64,000 nt of DNA from Paramyrothecium sp. XJ0827 (Eukaryota; Ascomycota; Sordariomycetes; Hypocreales; Stachybotryaceae): positions 620,001 through 684,000 of the forward strand of contig JAJFPB010000014.1 of the NCBI GenBank assembly GCA_020881915.1. The letters run 5' to 3'. Within the stretch, counting starts at the first letter, position 1. Each line of letters opens with the position of its first letter. A program made the translations under genes and the position numbers. Shown piece by piece: positions 36,175 to 45,738 of this stretch. A model generated the notes under the pieces. The model did not search any database and had not been told where the DNA came from. It worked only from the letters and a program-made list of their open reading frames with translations.

Positions 36175-36390
36175 TATGGAAACTACGTCTTCCCGTCATG
36201 CTGACAGCACACTGGTTTCGATGTCCTTTTGGATATTAGAGAGATTCTTTTCCCGAAGCTCTCGATGCCCAAGCCAATTCTCGTTCGTCTAGCTAGTCAT
36301 GCCAATTCGGCTTTCCTTACGGCGAGGCGCTTATTTCCAATCCCGCCGCCTGGCACACTATTCACAGCGTTATCAGCTCAGGTCTCATCG

Positions 36391-38189
36391 TCAAGGATGT
36401 ATGCTAAGCCACGCCCGTGCCTTGATCCGGAACCTCGCTGCATCATACTCGTCGTCTTCTTCGTCACCCTCTAAGACAAATACCGACGCAGGCCCTGCAC
36501 GGACCATGCTATGAAGGAATTTCTGCATTCTAAGCCCTTCATCTCCTCCCTCAAAGAACGCCATCAGCTGGAGCATCTCGGGCGATGGTGTGCCTTCTTC
36601 CGTCGCCATCACATAAGCATATGCCATTCCCAATGGGAAAGCCAGTGAATGTCTTGTAAGGGCGTCAACCAATGGGCTGAGCATCTTTTTGGCCATGTCG
36701 ATAATATTCTTGCAGTAGTGGCGAGGGTCTGTTTTGTCGGAGAAGGGCTCTTGATGTAAAAAAAGGGCAGAAGGCCTCGAGCCCGAGATGGATCGGATGG
36801 TGCAGTGAGTGAGGAGGCAAGCCGTCCAGTATATGCACATCATGTGGTTGGTGGCAGGGTCGTCCATTGGGGGCGAAGACGTGCGTTCTTGGGCCTGCAG
36901 AGCACGACCAATGGGTGAATTTGGTCCCACATTCTCGAACCACCATGTGAGCTGACGATCAATTTTCCAGCAGGCGTCAACAACCTTTTCAAGGAGGATG
37001 GGCTTCCGGGAGCACCCCAAGAGGTTCGCGGTATCGGCGTCTTCGAGGATGCCTGGAATTTCGTTCAAGATATCGATGAGTAAGTCTAGAGAACTTTTGG
37101 TATGTTTTGACCATGGGATCGTCTTCCAGTGTACGTCGTTAAGGGGGTTCCGTTTTCGTCTCACAATGGAGGCAATTGCCTATAATGAAGGAATATAGAC
37201 TTTAGTTATGAGCAATGCCATGATGTCTCTGAAGAACCAATACAATAAGACTTACTATGCTTATACGCCCGTCGATAAACAATTCATGACCATGGCCATC
37301 GATGTGCATCTCCGGTGTCCGGTGAAGTAGAATGCTCAATTGTCCAAGGTTGTGTCTAAGCCAACTTGTGGCCCATGGGAGAGTGTTTTTAGTCCTATCG
37401 TCGTCAAGGCCATGCATCAGCTATGGCGCGGACCAATCAGTTAGCTCTAGGGTTTGTATCAAGGTGGACATGAGAGCACAAACCTCATATATTCCGAGTG
37501 TTCTAGATGTTAATAGCAGTTCATCAGATCTCTGCCGCATGGGATTCCTCAAGCCCATATTCATATCAGCTAGGGATCTCACATAGAAGCGTAGGCTTTC
37601 CTGTCGCATCCACGTCTTGTTGCCTATTCGACCAAAAGCGCCGAGACATAATGCGAGTAAGGCATTGTGTAATGCTGGATCACGCTGGTAGAGATTCTGA
37701 ACGGCCGGCACCCAACCAGAGACTAACTGTCGTAAGGTGTGATCACCGGTAAATGTCTGATGCAAGGGAGCGTAAACATCCTGAAAGTGGCTGAGATACT
37801 GGCTCTTGTAGGCTGACCAGGCAAGCGAAGTATGAAGTGCCACTTCACCCGTCAACGAGTATTTGAAAAAGACCGACGTTGGAGGGAGGAATGTCGATAA
37901 GGGGGCATCAGCTGGTAGATGTATCACCGTAGGCCTGTCATCTTGAGCGATTTGGGCGCAATCGACAACTCTGAATTGACGGCTGTAACCCTCGCAGAGA
38001 AAACCGCCCTTTAGGCATCGGCTGCATCTTGGGCGCTGAAGATCACACTACATAGTCAAGTTCGTTCAGTGACATCTCTGTGTAAAGTGGCAGCGCAACT
38101 GAAGTCTGGTAAAGTGCGAGGCTACATACCCCCTTTTTCCGTCTGCGGCAGGTATTACAGCCCCTAGAAGTGCCAGGTATTCCCCCCAT
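36391..38189 (-). CDS. Zn2Cys6 transcription factor
   Basis: Exons 38189-38130, 38047-37484, 37420-37256 and 37179-36391; 525 residues. The zinc cluster is assembled across the first intron: GCNTCRRRKKG from exon 1 and CDLQRPRCSRCLKGGFLCEG from exon 2, giving C-X2-C-X6-C-X6-C-X2-C-X6-C. The rest matches the fungal-specific factor domain 2 type: DPALHNALLALCLGAFGRIG, LLTSRTLGIYELMHGLDD after splicing, then HMMCIYWTACLLTHCTIRSI and a C-terminal helical end (MLQLMAFFEGGDEGLRMQ). It is transcribed away from the DUF2306 gene and may act on the shared promoter. Confidence 0.9.
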
Positions 38190-38259
38190 CTTGTTTGAGG
38201 ATCCCGTACGTGCGTACTCGCTCCGCTGAGGGGTGTTGCAACAATTTCCGAGTTCAAAT

Positions 38260-38271
38260 GTGCGCGCGCAC
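38260..38271. promoter_or_regulatory. Palindrome GTGCGCGCGCAC, copy 1
   Basis: Perfect 12-bp inverted repeat, 71 bases upstream of the regulator's ATG. Candidate protein-binding site. Confidence 0.5.
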
Positions 38272-38409
38272 TCCACAAACATACAGCCAACAAGAGGCCC
38301 AGAGCCGTGCAGGACAATAATTATGTAGTCCGGTAGATTACAAACTTCTGATCTTTCATGCGTCGTAGTGATTACGCACTGACACGTCAACCTCCACACG
38401 AACAGGGGA

Positions 38410-38421
38410 GTGCGCGCGCAC
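38410..38421. promoter_or_regulatory. Palindrome GTGCGCGCGCAC, copy 2
   Basis: Identical to copy 1, 150 bases further from the regulator. Confidence 0.5.
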
Positions 38422-38505
38422 GACATGGTTCATGACAAAGGATCCCTGTCTTTGACCACCAAGAGGAAGAGACTGGATCCCCCAGTGGGGCTGTATCACC
38501 AATGT

Positions 38506-38541
38506 CTCGATTCTATTGGGCAGCTCGATTCTATTGGGCAG
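38506..38541. repeat. 18-bp perfect tandem duplication
   Basis: CTCGATTCTATTGGGCAG occurs twice head to tail. The unit includes ATTGG, the complement of the CCAAT core, so it doubles a potential CCAAT-binding site. Confidence 0.75.
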
Positions 38542-38618
38542 CAGATGCTGGAACACCTATCAGAAACCAAGGCCGGAAGGCTGTTCATCACTCTGAACTG
38601 CCATCATATCCTAACAGG

Positions 38619-38630
38619 GAGCGCGCGCAC
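38619..38630. promoter_or_regulatory. Near-palindrome GAGCGCGCGCAC, copy 3
   Basis: One base differs from copies 1 and 2. It lies 249 bases upstream of the DUF2306 ATG. Confidence 0.4.
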
Positions 38631-38767
38631 TCGCCTACGTAATGACTTCTCGCATTCGCAGCGAGATGAGCCCTCCTGAAGCTTGTCGCATTTTGCACCA
38701 TTGCTAGAGTAAGGGTTTTACTTCTGATGTCCCGCCTATCTCTGCATCGCCTGATAAAGAGGAAAGA

Positions 38768-38774
38768 TATAAAG
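38768..38774 (+). promoter_or_regulatory. Probable TATA box of the DUF2306 gene
   Basis: TATAAAG lies 111 bases before the ATG at 38879. Confidence 0.5.
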
Positions 38775-38878
38775 AAGATGGGCATGCCATTTCCAGCAAT
38801 AGACCACCCAACAGCACATCACAAACATCATCTCTTCACCCACAGCACGTACTGTACCAAGAGACATCAGAAAAAATA

Positions 38879-40071
38879 ATGGCTATTTCATCCAAGCCTC
38901 CTTCAAACCGCTATGTCGCGGCAATGCGCAAAGTCTACAACCCCATCGGTTTCTCTCATGGCTACAATTTTGTATTCTTCCTCCTCTTTGCCGTGCCACT
39001 TGCTGGCTTCTGCGCCTACAGCACGACTCTGATCGACATCAACAGCGGCTTCTGCGGCCCAGAGGCGAATTTAGCCCCTGGAGAATGCTTTTACTATCGC
39101 AGAGGGGTGCCTAGAATCGGCATGTTCATTCACCTAGCAGGTGTACTCCCGGGAAGTATTCTTGCATGCTTTCAGTTTGTGCCTGTCATCCGGCACAGGT
39201 TCATAACATTCCACCGCATCAATGGCTACATTGTTCTCATGCTTGCCCTTACTGGTGCTGTTGGGGGCTTATTGATCTCACGAAATGCCTTTGGAGGAGG
39301 ACTCGACGTTCAGTCTGCCGGCGGCGCCGTTTTCATTCTATTCTTCACCGGACTTATCATGGCGTACATCAACATCAAAAGGCTGCAGATCGAACAACAT
39401 CGAGCTTGGATGTTACGAGCCTGGTTTTACGTGCGTCTTTTCCCCTCTTCCTCAAACATTTATCCTGCTAATGCATTCTAGGGAGGCACCATCATCACGG
39501 CAAGGATTGTAACCTTCTCTGCTGCTGCCATTCTTTCTCAAATCGGCGGTTACTATGTCGCAAGGTCCTGTGCGTGGTTGGACTTTACTGTTGGAGACAC
39601 TGGGAGGATGCTGGATCTGTATCCTCAATGTTCAACATGGGCCACTGGAGAGAACGCAGACCAAATGACTGTTGTTGAAGCCAACTGGCTGACGGGGAGT
39701 TCAGCTGCCGAGGCGGCTGCTGCGATGTCGGTCCCATTTGGGATGGCAGTCTGGCTCGGTCTCTCTGTTCACGCTGTGGGGGTCGAAATTTACGTGAGTT
39801 GAATTCAGATCCAGGCATATGATCTGACTGTTGAGTGATGGCTAACCGGTGTTCATAGCTGCACCTTACTCCTGGGGAAGCAGAGAGATTGCGCAAGATC
39901 TCTTACCAAAGGCAGCTCGCTGCTGGGATGAGGCATCCAGGCAGTGGCGGACTCACGAGTGATCGCCTGGGAGATGCCAGTCAGTGGGCTCCGAAGAATA
40001 TCGAACAACCCGGTGGCCATGGGAGCGACATTGCCCTTGTAGAGCGAGACAATACATTAACTCTCGCTTAA
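38879..40071 (+). CDS. DUF2306-family integral membrane protein
   Basis: Exons 38879-39430, 39482-39793 and 39859-40071; 358 residues. Several membrane spans are visible: FVFFLLFAVPLAGFCAYST, GMFIHLAGVLPGSILACFQF, INGYIVLMLALTGAVGGLLI, AVFILFFTGLIMAYINI and the span after the first intron. The conserved histidine-containing blocks RFITFHRINGY and IEQHRAWMLRAWFY mark the DUF2306 family; the histidines could bind heme or metal, but the role is unknown. The C-terminal part is hydrophilic and loop-rich. Intron boundaries fall in phase 0 in both cases. Confidence 0.88.
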
Positions 40072-40314
40072 ACGATGGCATCAGAGGAGGGCTAGGCCGG
40101 CGAAGATCCCGACAAGTACAATGGGTTATATAAAGCGACTGTCACAAGGTAGAATAACATGGGGTTAAATAAATGTAGAACTAGCAGCTACCTTATAACT
40201 GTCTCGTAACAAGGATAATGGTAATAGTTTAAGTTCTTGATCTTCTAGTTATGTATATAGCTACTATATAGATCTCCTTTATAAATAAATAGGCGTGCTA
40301 GGCCCCTAGTCCTT

Positions 40315-41196
40315 ATAACCTATACTAACCCTATAACTAAGCTAGTATAGAATAATAATAACTTATATTAATTATAATAAATACTATATAAAAAAGCTAA
40401 ATAAACTAATTAATAAATTATAACTTAAATATATATTAGTTCTTACTAAGAATATAGTTATATAGAACTAATATAACTAGAGATTTAAATAAATAATAGG
40501 GGAATATATTAGATATAATATAGTTACTATCTTAGGGATTTAGTAGAATATAGTCTTTACCTAGTAAGATAAAAAGGGGGCTAATACTTAATTACTCTAG
40601 AACTAAGAATATAAGTAAATTCCCTATATAATACTAAGTAAGAAAAGAGCTAATTATATATATATACTTATATATTATAATTAAGTATATTAAATTAAGT
40701 ATATTAAATTAAGTATATTAGTAATTACCTTAATAAAGTAATTATAATAAGTATAGAAATAGGAGAATTCTACCTTAAAATAAATAGAAGATTATTAGCT
40801 ATTAATAATATATAGTCCCTAAAATAATCTTTATTATATTATTTTCTTATAAACTAGTAATAATCTCTTATATACTTTAAATACTTTTCTATTATTTTAT
40901 CTAAAAATAAATAAACCCCTATAATCCTTAGCTACTTTATACCCTCTAATATAAGACTACTCTTAATTATTATACCTAGAATAGTAGCTATATTATATCT
41001 AATATATTCCCCTATTATTTATCTAAATCTCTAGTTATATTAGTTCTATATAACTATATTCTTAGTAAGAACTAATATATATTTAAGTTATAGTTTACTA
41101 GTTAATTTATCTAGCTTTTTTATATAGTATCTATTATAACTAATGTAGGTTATTATTATTCTATACTAGCTTAGTTATAGGGTTAGTGTAGGTTAT
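40315..41196. mobile_element. Degenerate element with ~215-bp terminal inverted repeats
   Basis: The left arm (40315-40530) and right arm (40982-41196) are near-complementary over their whole length. For example, CTAACCCTATAACTAAGC in the left arm pairs with its reverse complement near 41170-41190. The 450-base centre has no open frame. A related copy of the left arm and centre lies at 58151-58740. It is most likely a non-autonomous DNA transposon or foldback element altered by RIP; superfamily unknown. Confidence 0.7.
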
Positions 41197-41633
41197 AATA
41201 ATAATAAAGTTAATAATAAAGATATCTAAATTTAGTTTTACCTCTAGATTAATATTTAAATATAATCCTAGGATTATAATATATATTACTCTAAGAAGTC
41301 CTATATTTGATACTTCTCTTATAATTAATCTTGAAAGGTATTAATTATCTTAATATAATATATAATCCTTATAACTCCTCTATAAGGCCTAGGAATATAA
41401 GTAAATTAATCTTATTTACCTTCTTTAGGACTCTTCTTTTTTCTTAAGAGCTAGTATATTTTAAATAACTATTTCTTTTATAATCCCTGATTAATAAATA
41501 TTAACTATTCTTATTTAAAATCTCTTCCTATTTAATTTTATTATACTTTCTTATTTTATATAACTTAATAAAGTAATACCTAGGGTAAGTATTAGTTTTC
41601 CTTAACTCTACTAAAATATCTATTATAGCTACT

Positions 41634-41687
41634 ATAGGTTATTATTATTCCGGAGCACTTAGTTACGAAGTTAGTGCGGTTTATAAT
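41634..41687. repeat. Less-mutated fragment of the same inverted-repeat end
   Basis: The phrase GGTTATTATTATTC, then CGGAGCACTTAGTTACGAAG, matches the outer end of the right arm (41150-41199) but retains C, G and CpG where the arm has T and A. It may show the pre-RIP sequence of the repeat terminus. Confidence 0.55.
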
Positions 41688-41936
41688 ACCCTCTATAATC
41701 TTAGTAATTATACCTCTAACTCTCTTCTTCTCTATACGAAAGCATTCTTCGGGGGGGGGCAGAGAGATAGATAATTTATATAACCTACATATTCTCCACT
41801 GGTATTTTAAGTAGCTCTTCTAGGCATTCAAGAAAAGGGTAGGGGTTATAGTTATAGAACGAGTGCTTCCTTTTTGAAAACCCAGACATGGACCTGGGAC
41901 CAGCCTCCCTCAATAGTATTAAATTCACTTTATCTC

Positions 41937-43703
41937 TTATTCCCAAGCTAATTGAATAAGCTCGGCACATCTTTCTCCTATCATATAAACGGCAGCCATG
42001 GGATGCGCCGGCGGGACATTTGGTAGCACGCTTGCATCTGCAATTCGTACATTAGGAAGTCCATAAACTCGCAATTTGTCGTCCACCACGCCCCCTTCCT
42101 CACGCTTAGCCATTCGGCAGGTACTGGTTAAGTGATGGCCAGCATTAATGTGCTTCTCGATATACTTGTCAAGGTCCTCCTCAGAGATACTCTTCCATTC
42201 AGACTCCCCATCTCTTGATCCAGGACCATCCAACATTGCAGCCGTATAAGGGTAGCCGGAATGGTGAACAAACTTCTCTGCTAAATGGAGAGAAAATCTA
42301 AGAGCTTTTCGTGCTACCTCTATATCCCTTGGATCAGATAAGATCCCCAGGCTAATTATAGGGTTAGTAAGTGGGTCAGGGTTTGATATTTGAATTGTTC
42401 CGGAAGAAAATGGCTGAGTGAGTATGATCTGTAGCGTGAGGGAAGACTTATCCGGGTAAATATCAGGCTTCGAATTCCCAGGAAGTAGCATAATCTCTAC
42501 ATCCGGAATCTTATGCTTTCGATTTGGGGGTGAAGAATCAAGATGTGGGGAAATAATCATCTTTTCTATATCCAAGTCTGTAGTGTTGAGGTAGATGGCG
42601 CGATCGAAAGATGATTTTAGCCACCCAGTTCGAAAAAGGGAAAACATCGTGAACTGCTTAAAAGCCTCGAATTTACTCTTGGCCATTTGTTGGAAGGTAT
42701 CCTGGGTTGCGATGTCTATCCAAACCGGAAATCCGCTGTGGTCAAGCAGATGAGAACCCACTCCAGCAAGATGCTCTCGCACGGAGATGTCGTATTTCTC
42801 CAATAAGTCAGACGGGCCGAATCCGCTAAGTTGCAAAATTTGTGGAGTGCAGACTGCTCCGGCGCATAAAACGACCTCACGTCTCACCGAAACGTGCACC
42901 TGGTGGCTTGCATCGGATGAGACTGGTTGCAAAAGGACGCCCTTCGCAAGGGCACTTCCACCAGGAACGTCGAGCTTGACGACAGCCGCCCCCGTGCAGA
43001 TGTGTAGCGACTCTTGCCTCTGTTTCACCAGCTCATACGGCAAATAGGCCCTCTCAGCCGAGTGCCTTGAGCCATTAGAATCGATAGTGAGATGGAGGTT
43101 GAAATATCCATTGGCAGGTGCATCGGGATGGTTCATGCTTGCCTCCTCCTGCAGCCCAACAGCCTCGGCTGCCTTCTGGATGTACGGGAAAGCCGCAGAG
43201 GCTGGGCTGTACTGCCGGAGCTCGACCTTTCCTCCGGGGATCCCAGCTGGATTCATGGTGGAAGAAGGCATAGCCGTAGCCTCCACCTTGTGAAAATAGG
43301 GCTCGACTGAGTTCCAGGACCAATTCGGGAATCCTGACTGAGCCCATTGGTCGTAATATTCAGGAGATCCGCGGGTATAAATCATGGCGTTCAGTCGAGA
43401 GCTGCCGCCCAATGCTTCTGCAGCAAATACCTCGAGCTGTGTGCATTCAGGCCTCAGGCTTGATTGTGCCGCCCGACGGACCATGTATTTCCCGTTGACG
43501 CAAGATGCCAACGGAATCCTCGTGAACCAAGAATCATCGAGATTGCCTTTTTCAACGAGCAAAACTTTGACTGCCGGATCTTCGCTGAGGCGAGAGGCAA
43601 CAGCACACCCCGCAGTGCCTCCGCCTACGACAATATAATCGTATTCCTGTCCCTGGACCTGCTGCACATCTACCAACGGGTAGGAAGAGAAAAATCGATT
43701 CAT
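41937..43703 (-). CDS. GMC-family FAD oxidoreductase
   Basis: Intronless, 588 residues from the ATG at 43703; the open frame extends further upstream but without another ATG. FAD-binding DYIVVGGGTAGCAVASRL is at the N-terminus, the first GMC signature at LGGSSRLNAMIYTRGSPEY, and the second at GAVCTPQILQLSGFGP. The C-terminal catalytic region has NAGHHLTSTCRM and VPPAHPMAAVYMIGERCAEL; the two histidines in these blocks are the expected acid-base pair. Oxidises an alcohol, aldehyde or sugar with FAD. Lacks a clear signal peptide. It ends within 160 bases of the AT-rich block and is followed upstream by a co-oriented dioxygenase-like gene. Confidence 0.92.
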   Translation of the reverse strand: MNRFFSSYPLVDVQQVQGQEYDYIVVGGGTAGCAVASRLSEDPAVKVLLVEKGNLDDSWFTRIPLASCVNGKYMVRRAAQSSLRPECTQLEVFAAEALGGSSRLNAMIYTRGSPEYYDQWAQSGFPNWSWNSVEPYFHKVEATAMPSSTMNPAGIPGGKVELRQYSPASAAFPYIQKAAEAVGLQEEASMNHPDAPANGYFNLHLTIDSNGSRHSAERAYLPYELVKQRQESLHICTGAAVVKLDVPGGSALAKGVLLQPVSSDASHQVHVSVRREVVLCAGAVCTPQILQLSGFGPSDLLEKYDISVREHLAGVGSHLLDHSGFPVWIDIATQDTFQQMAKSKFEAFKQFTMFSLFRTGWLKSSFDRAIYLNTTDLDIEKMIISPHLDSSPPNRKHKIPDVEIMLLPGNSKPDIYPDKSSLTLQIILTQPFSSGTIQISNPDPLTNPIISLGILSDPRDIEVARKALRFSLHLAEKFVHHSGYPYTAAMLDGPGSRDGESEWKSISEEDLDKYIEKHINAGHHLTSTCRMAKREEGGVVDDKLRVYGLPNVRIADASVLPNVPPAHPMAAVYMIGERCAELIQLAWE

Positions 43704-44050
43704 GGTTCTTCCAAATTGATCCCTCCTCTTTGTCCGTGGTTTGAGAGGCTGACCTGGCGGCACTGTTGGGCTTGTTGTCTGTCTGTGGTTATGCCTCAGG
43801 GTGGATTTTGCTCCGCCGTGGGCTAAGAAAAGATGAGGGCCACCCTTGAAAGAAGCATGCAAGTCTTACCATTCAAGTTATTCTAATACCGGGGTCTTTG
43901 CTGTCAAATGCATTGCAAGGTAGATGGTCCAACTGGTACCTCGCTGGCGACCAGTCTCCATGAACGTCAAGACAGGGGTCCAGGTAGCCATTTTGTTATC
44001 AGGCGTGGGAAGTCAAATTCTGAACTCATATACCATATTGTCATTTTTAT

Positions 44051-44916
44051 CTACGTAGCCTTCTCCTCCGCCAGGCTAGGAAACTGGTCTGCCATGTACC
44101 TTACGTCACCTATAATAGGCACGTTTCCGTAAACATCCAAAGCCAACCACTGTCTCATATCTGGGCTCAAGCTATCCTGTAGTTCTTTAGATAGCTTGGC
44201 TGTCCAGTTGACGATTGGACGCATCATCGGATATGTGTAGTAGGTGAACAGCATGGCTCTGTCCTGGTCCTCCGTCACGTTGCGGCCACTGGTGTGCCAC
44301 AGCCGCCCGTCCATAACAATAATATCCCCTGCTTTGGCCTCGAATGGCACAAGCAGCTCCGGCGCGTTGCTGGGAATATCTGACCGAGTCGTCCACTTGT
44401 TGGACCCGGGGATGTAAAGAGTTGCCCCGTTCTCTTTTGTGATATCACTCAGGCACCAGAATACATTCATAACCCAGATCCCCTGCCAAGGTTCGGGGAA
44501 GCTGAAGCTTTGGTCGGAGTGCAGCGACACTACCAGGATAAGTCAGCTGTGTCATGATAATCTTGCGAGCGACCAGGTTTTGACGTACTGCTGGCTGAAC
44601 CAGGCCGAGCAATGTTTGCTGAGAGGTTGGAAACCAAGAAACTCTCCCCAAACACGGACTTGACCATTTCAACGGCCAATGGGTGCGCTACCAGATCACG
44701 AAAGATGTCGTCTCTTTCCATCAAGTTGAAAATGCGCACATTTTTCGCATTCGGGTCCAAGTACGGGATATGGCTTGGATCACCCTGAGCCTCGGCCGCC
44801 TTGTGGGCTTCCCAAAGGCGATCCAGAGCCTCCGAGGCTACTTCCTTGGAAATGACATTGGGGATGATGATCCAGCCGTGCTGCTTGAGGTGGTCCTTTG
44901 CTTCTTGAGTTGCCAT
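44051..44916 (-). CDS. Phytanoyl-CoA dioxygenase-like Fe(II)/2-oxoglutarate enzyme
   Basis: Exons 44916-44589 and 44529-44051; 268 residues. The splice join creates SASMSLHSDQSF, which carries the HxD pair of the iron site; the distal histidine is in DGRLWHTSGRN and the 2-oxoglutarate arginine is probably in QDRAMLF. N-terminal HLKQHGWIIIPNVI is typical for PhyH proteins. Fungal members hydroxylate or rearrange secondary metabolites. It is in the same direction as the GMC gene, with its stop 348 bases from that gene's ATG, and divergent from the MFS exporter. Confidence 0.9.
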
Positions 44917-45738
44917 GGTGCACGGCTTGGAAGGACACAGGGTGGGCCAAACAGCTAGGTGCACTTTTGAGCAACGAAGTAATATGAAAATTGTCAAGCT
45001 AGTAATGAAATAAGACCTCCTTCGCTAAGCGATGCGTCAAGCTGCAACAGCAGACCCTGTATACCTACTTTATTCAGCAGCTAGCCAGGACAGAGTTACG
45101 CTTTAAGATTCGGCCCCCGCCTTCAGGGATTATGAAGTGGTGACACTCGCGTCGGCGGGTACGAGTCCAATCGGCTTGAAACGTTGCTTTCACCCGGGGG
45201 AAGCACATGCACGTACGTGATCCACTAAGTACGGTACATTAGACAATGAATGGGGCGCCTGTGATGATCCTTGTGAGGCTTGTGTTGCATTGCCACGTAA
45301 TGTTGACTCAAGGCTCGCGCCGATGAAATTGAGAGGCAACTGAGGCGAGACTATACAGGCCCGCCAAACATGCATATGCAGCACTGAGGCGGCTGCAAAA
45401 GAGCACCAATCTGACTCTCCCCCCAGGCACCAGGCTTGTCAGGGTGTGTAGACTACCTTGGTACATTGAGGTAGGTAGTGGTGGTTGTTAGGAAGGTACC
45501 TAAGGTAGGGAGTACAGGGCACGTAGTACTGATTCGCTGGTCACCTGTCTCCTTAATACTACCTCCCTAAATTAACCTGTTGGCTGTGCTTTCTTGTCCG
45601 CGGCCGGGCATCTGCGTGCTTGGTCAAAGCCGCAGGCTCCACGGCATGTCCGTTGGAAGAGACCAGTCAACCTAAAAGTAGTCGAACGTTGGAGTCCGTT
45701 TGCCTGCAAGCGTGATCCGTCATCCTGTTGCGCAAAAG
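44917..45738. promoter_or_regulatory. Divergent promoter between dioxygenase and MFS genes
   Basis: 822 bases shared by two outward genes. AGGTAGGTAG, AAGGTACC and related GGTAG words cluster at 45465-45510. No gene. Confidence 0.4.

Larger units (their letters stand above)
38190..38878. promoter_or_regulatory. Divergent promoter with repeated GC palindromes
   Basis: This 689-base segment separates the regulator and the DUF2306 gene. It contains two perfect 12-bp palindromes and one near copy (listed separately), an 18-bp tandem duplication and a TATA box. No coding frame is supported. Confidence 0.55.
40130..41780. repeat. AT-rich RIP-like block
   Basis: Composition changes sharply to very high AT with TA-rich words and stops in all frames, as expected from repeat-induced C-to-T mutation of duplicated DNA. 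It contains a degenerate inverted-repeat element, a 14-bp unit (TTAAGTATATTAAA) repeated nearly three times at 40681-40720, and a poly-G run near 41750. No gene survives. Confidence 0.85.

Noticed and set aside
40681..40720. Possible CRISPR-like direct repeats in AT-rich DNA
   Set aside because: They are contiguous 14-bp AT-rich units without spacers, in a eukaryotic RIP block.
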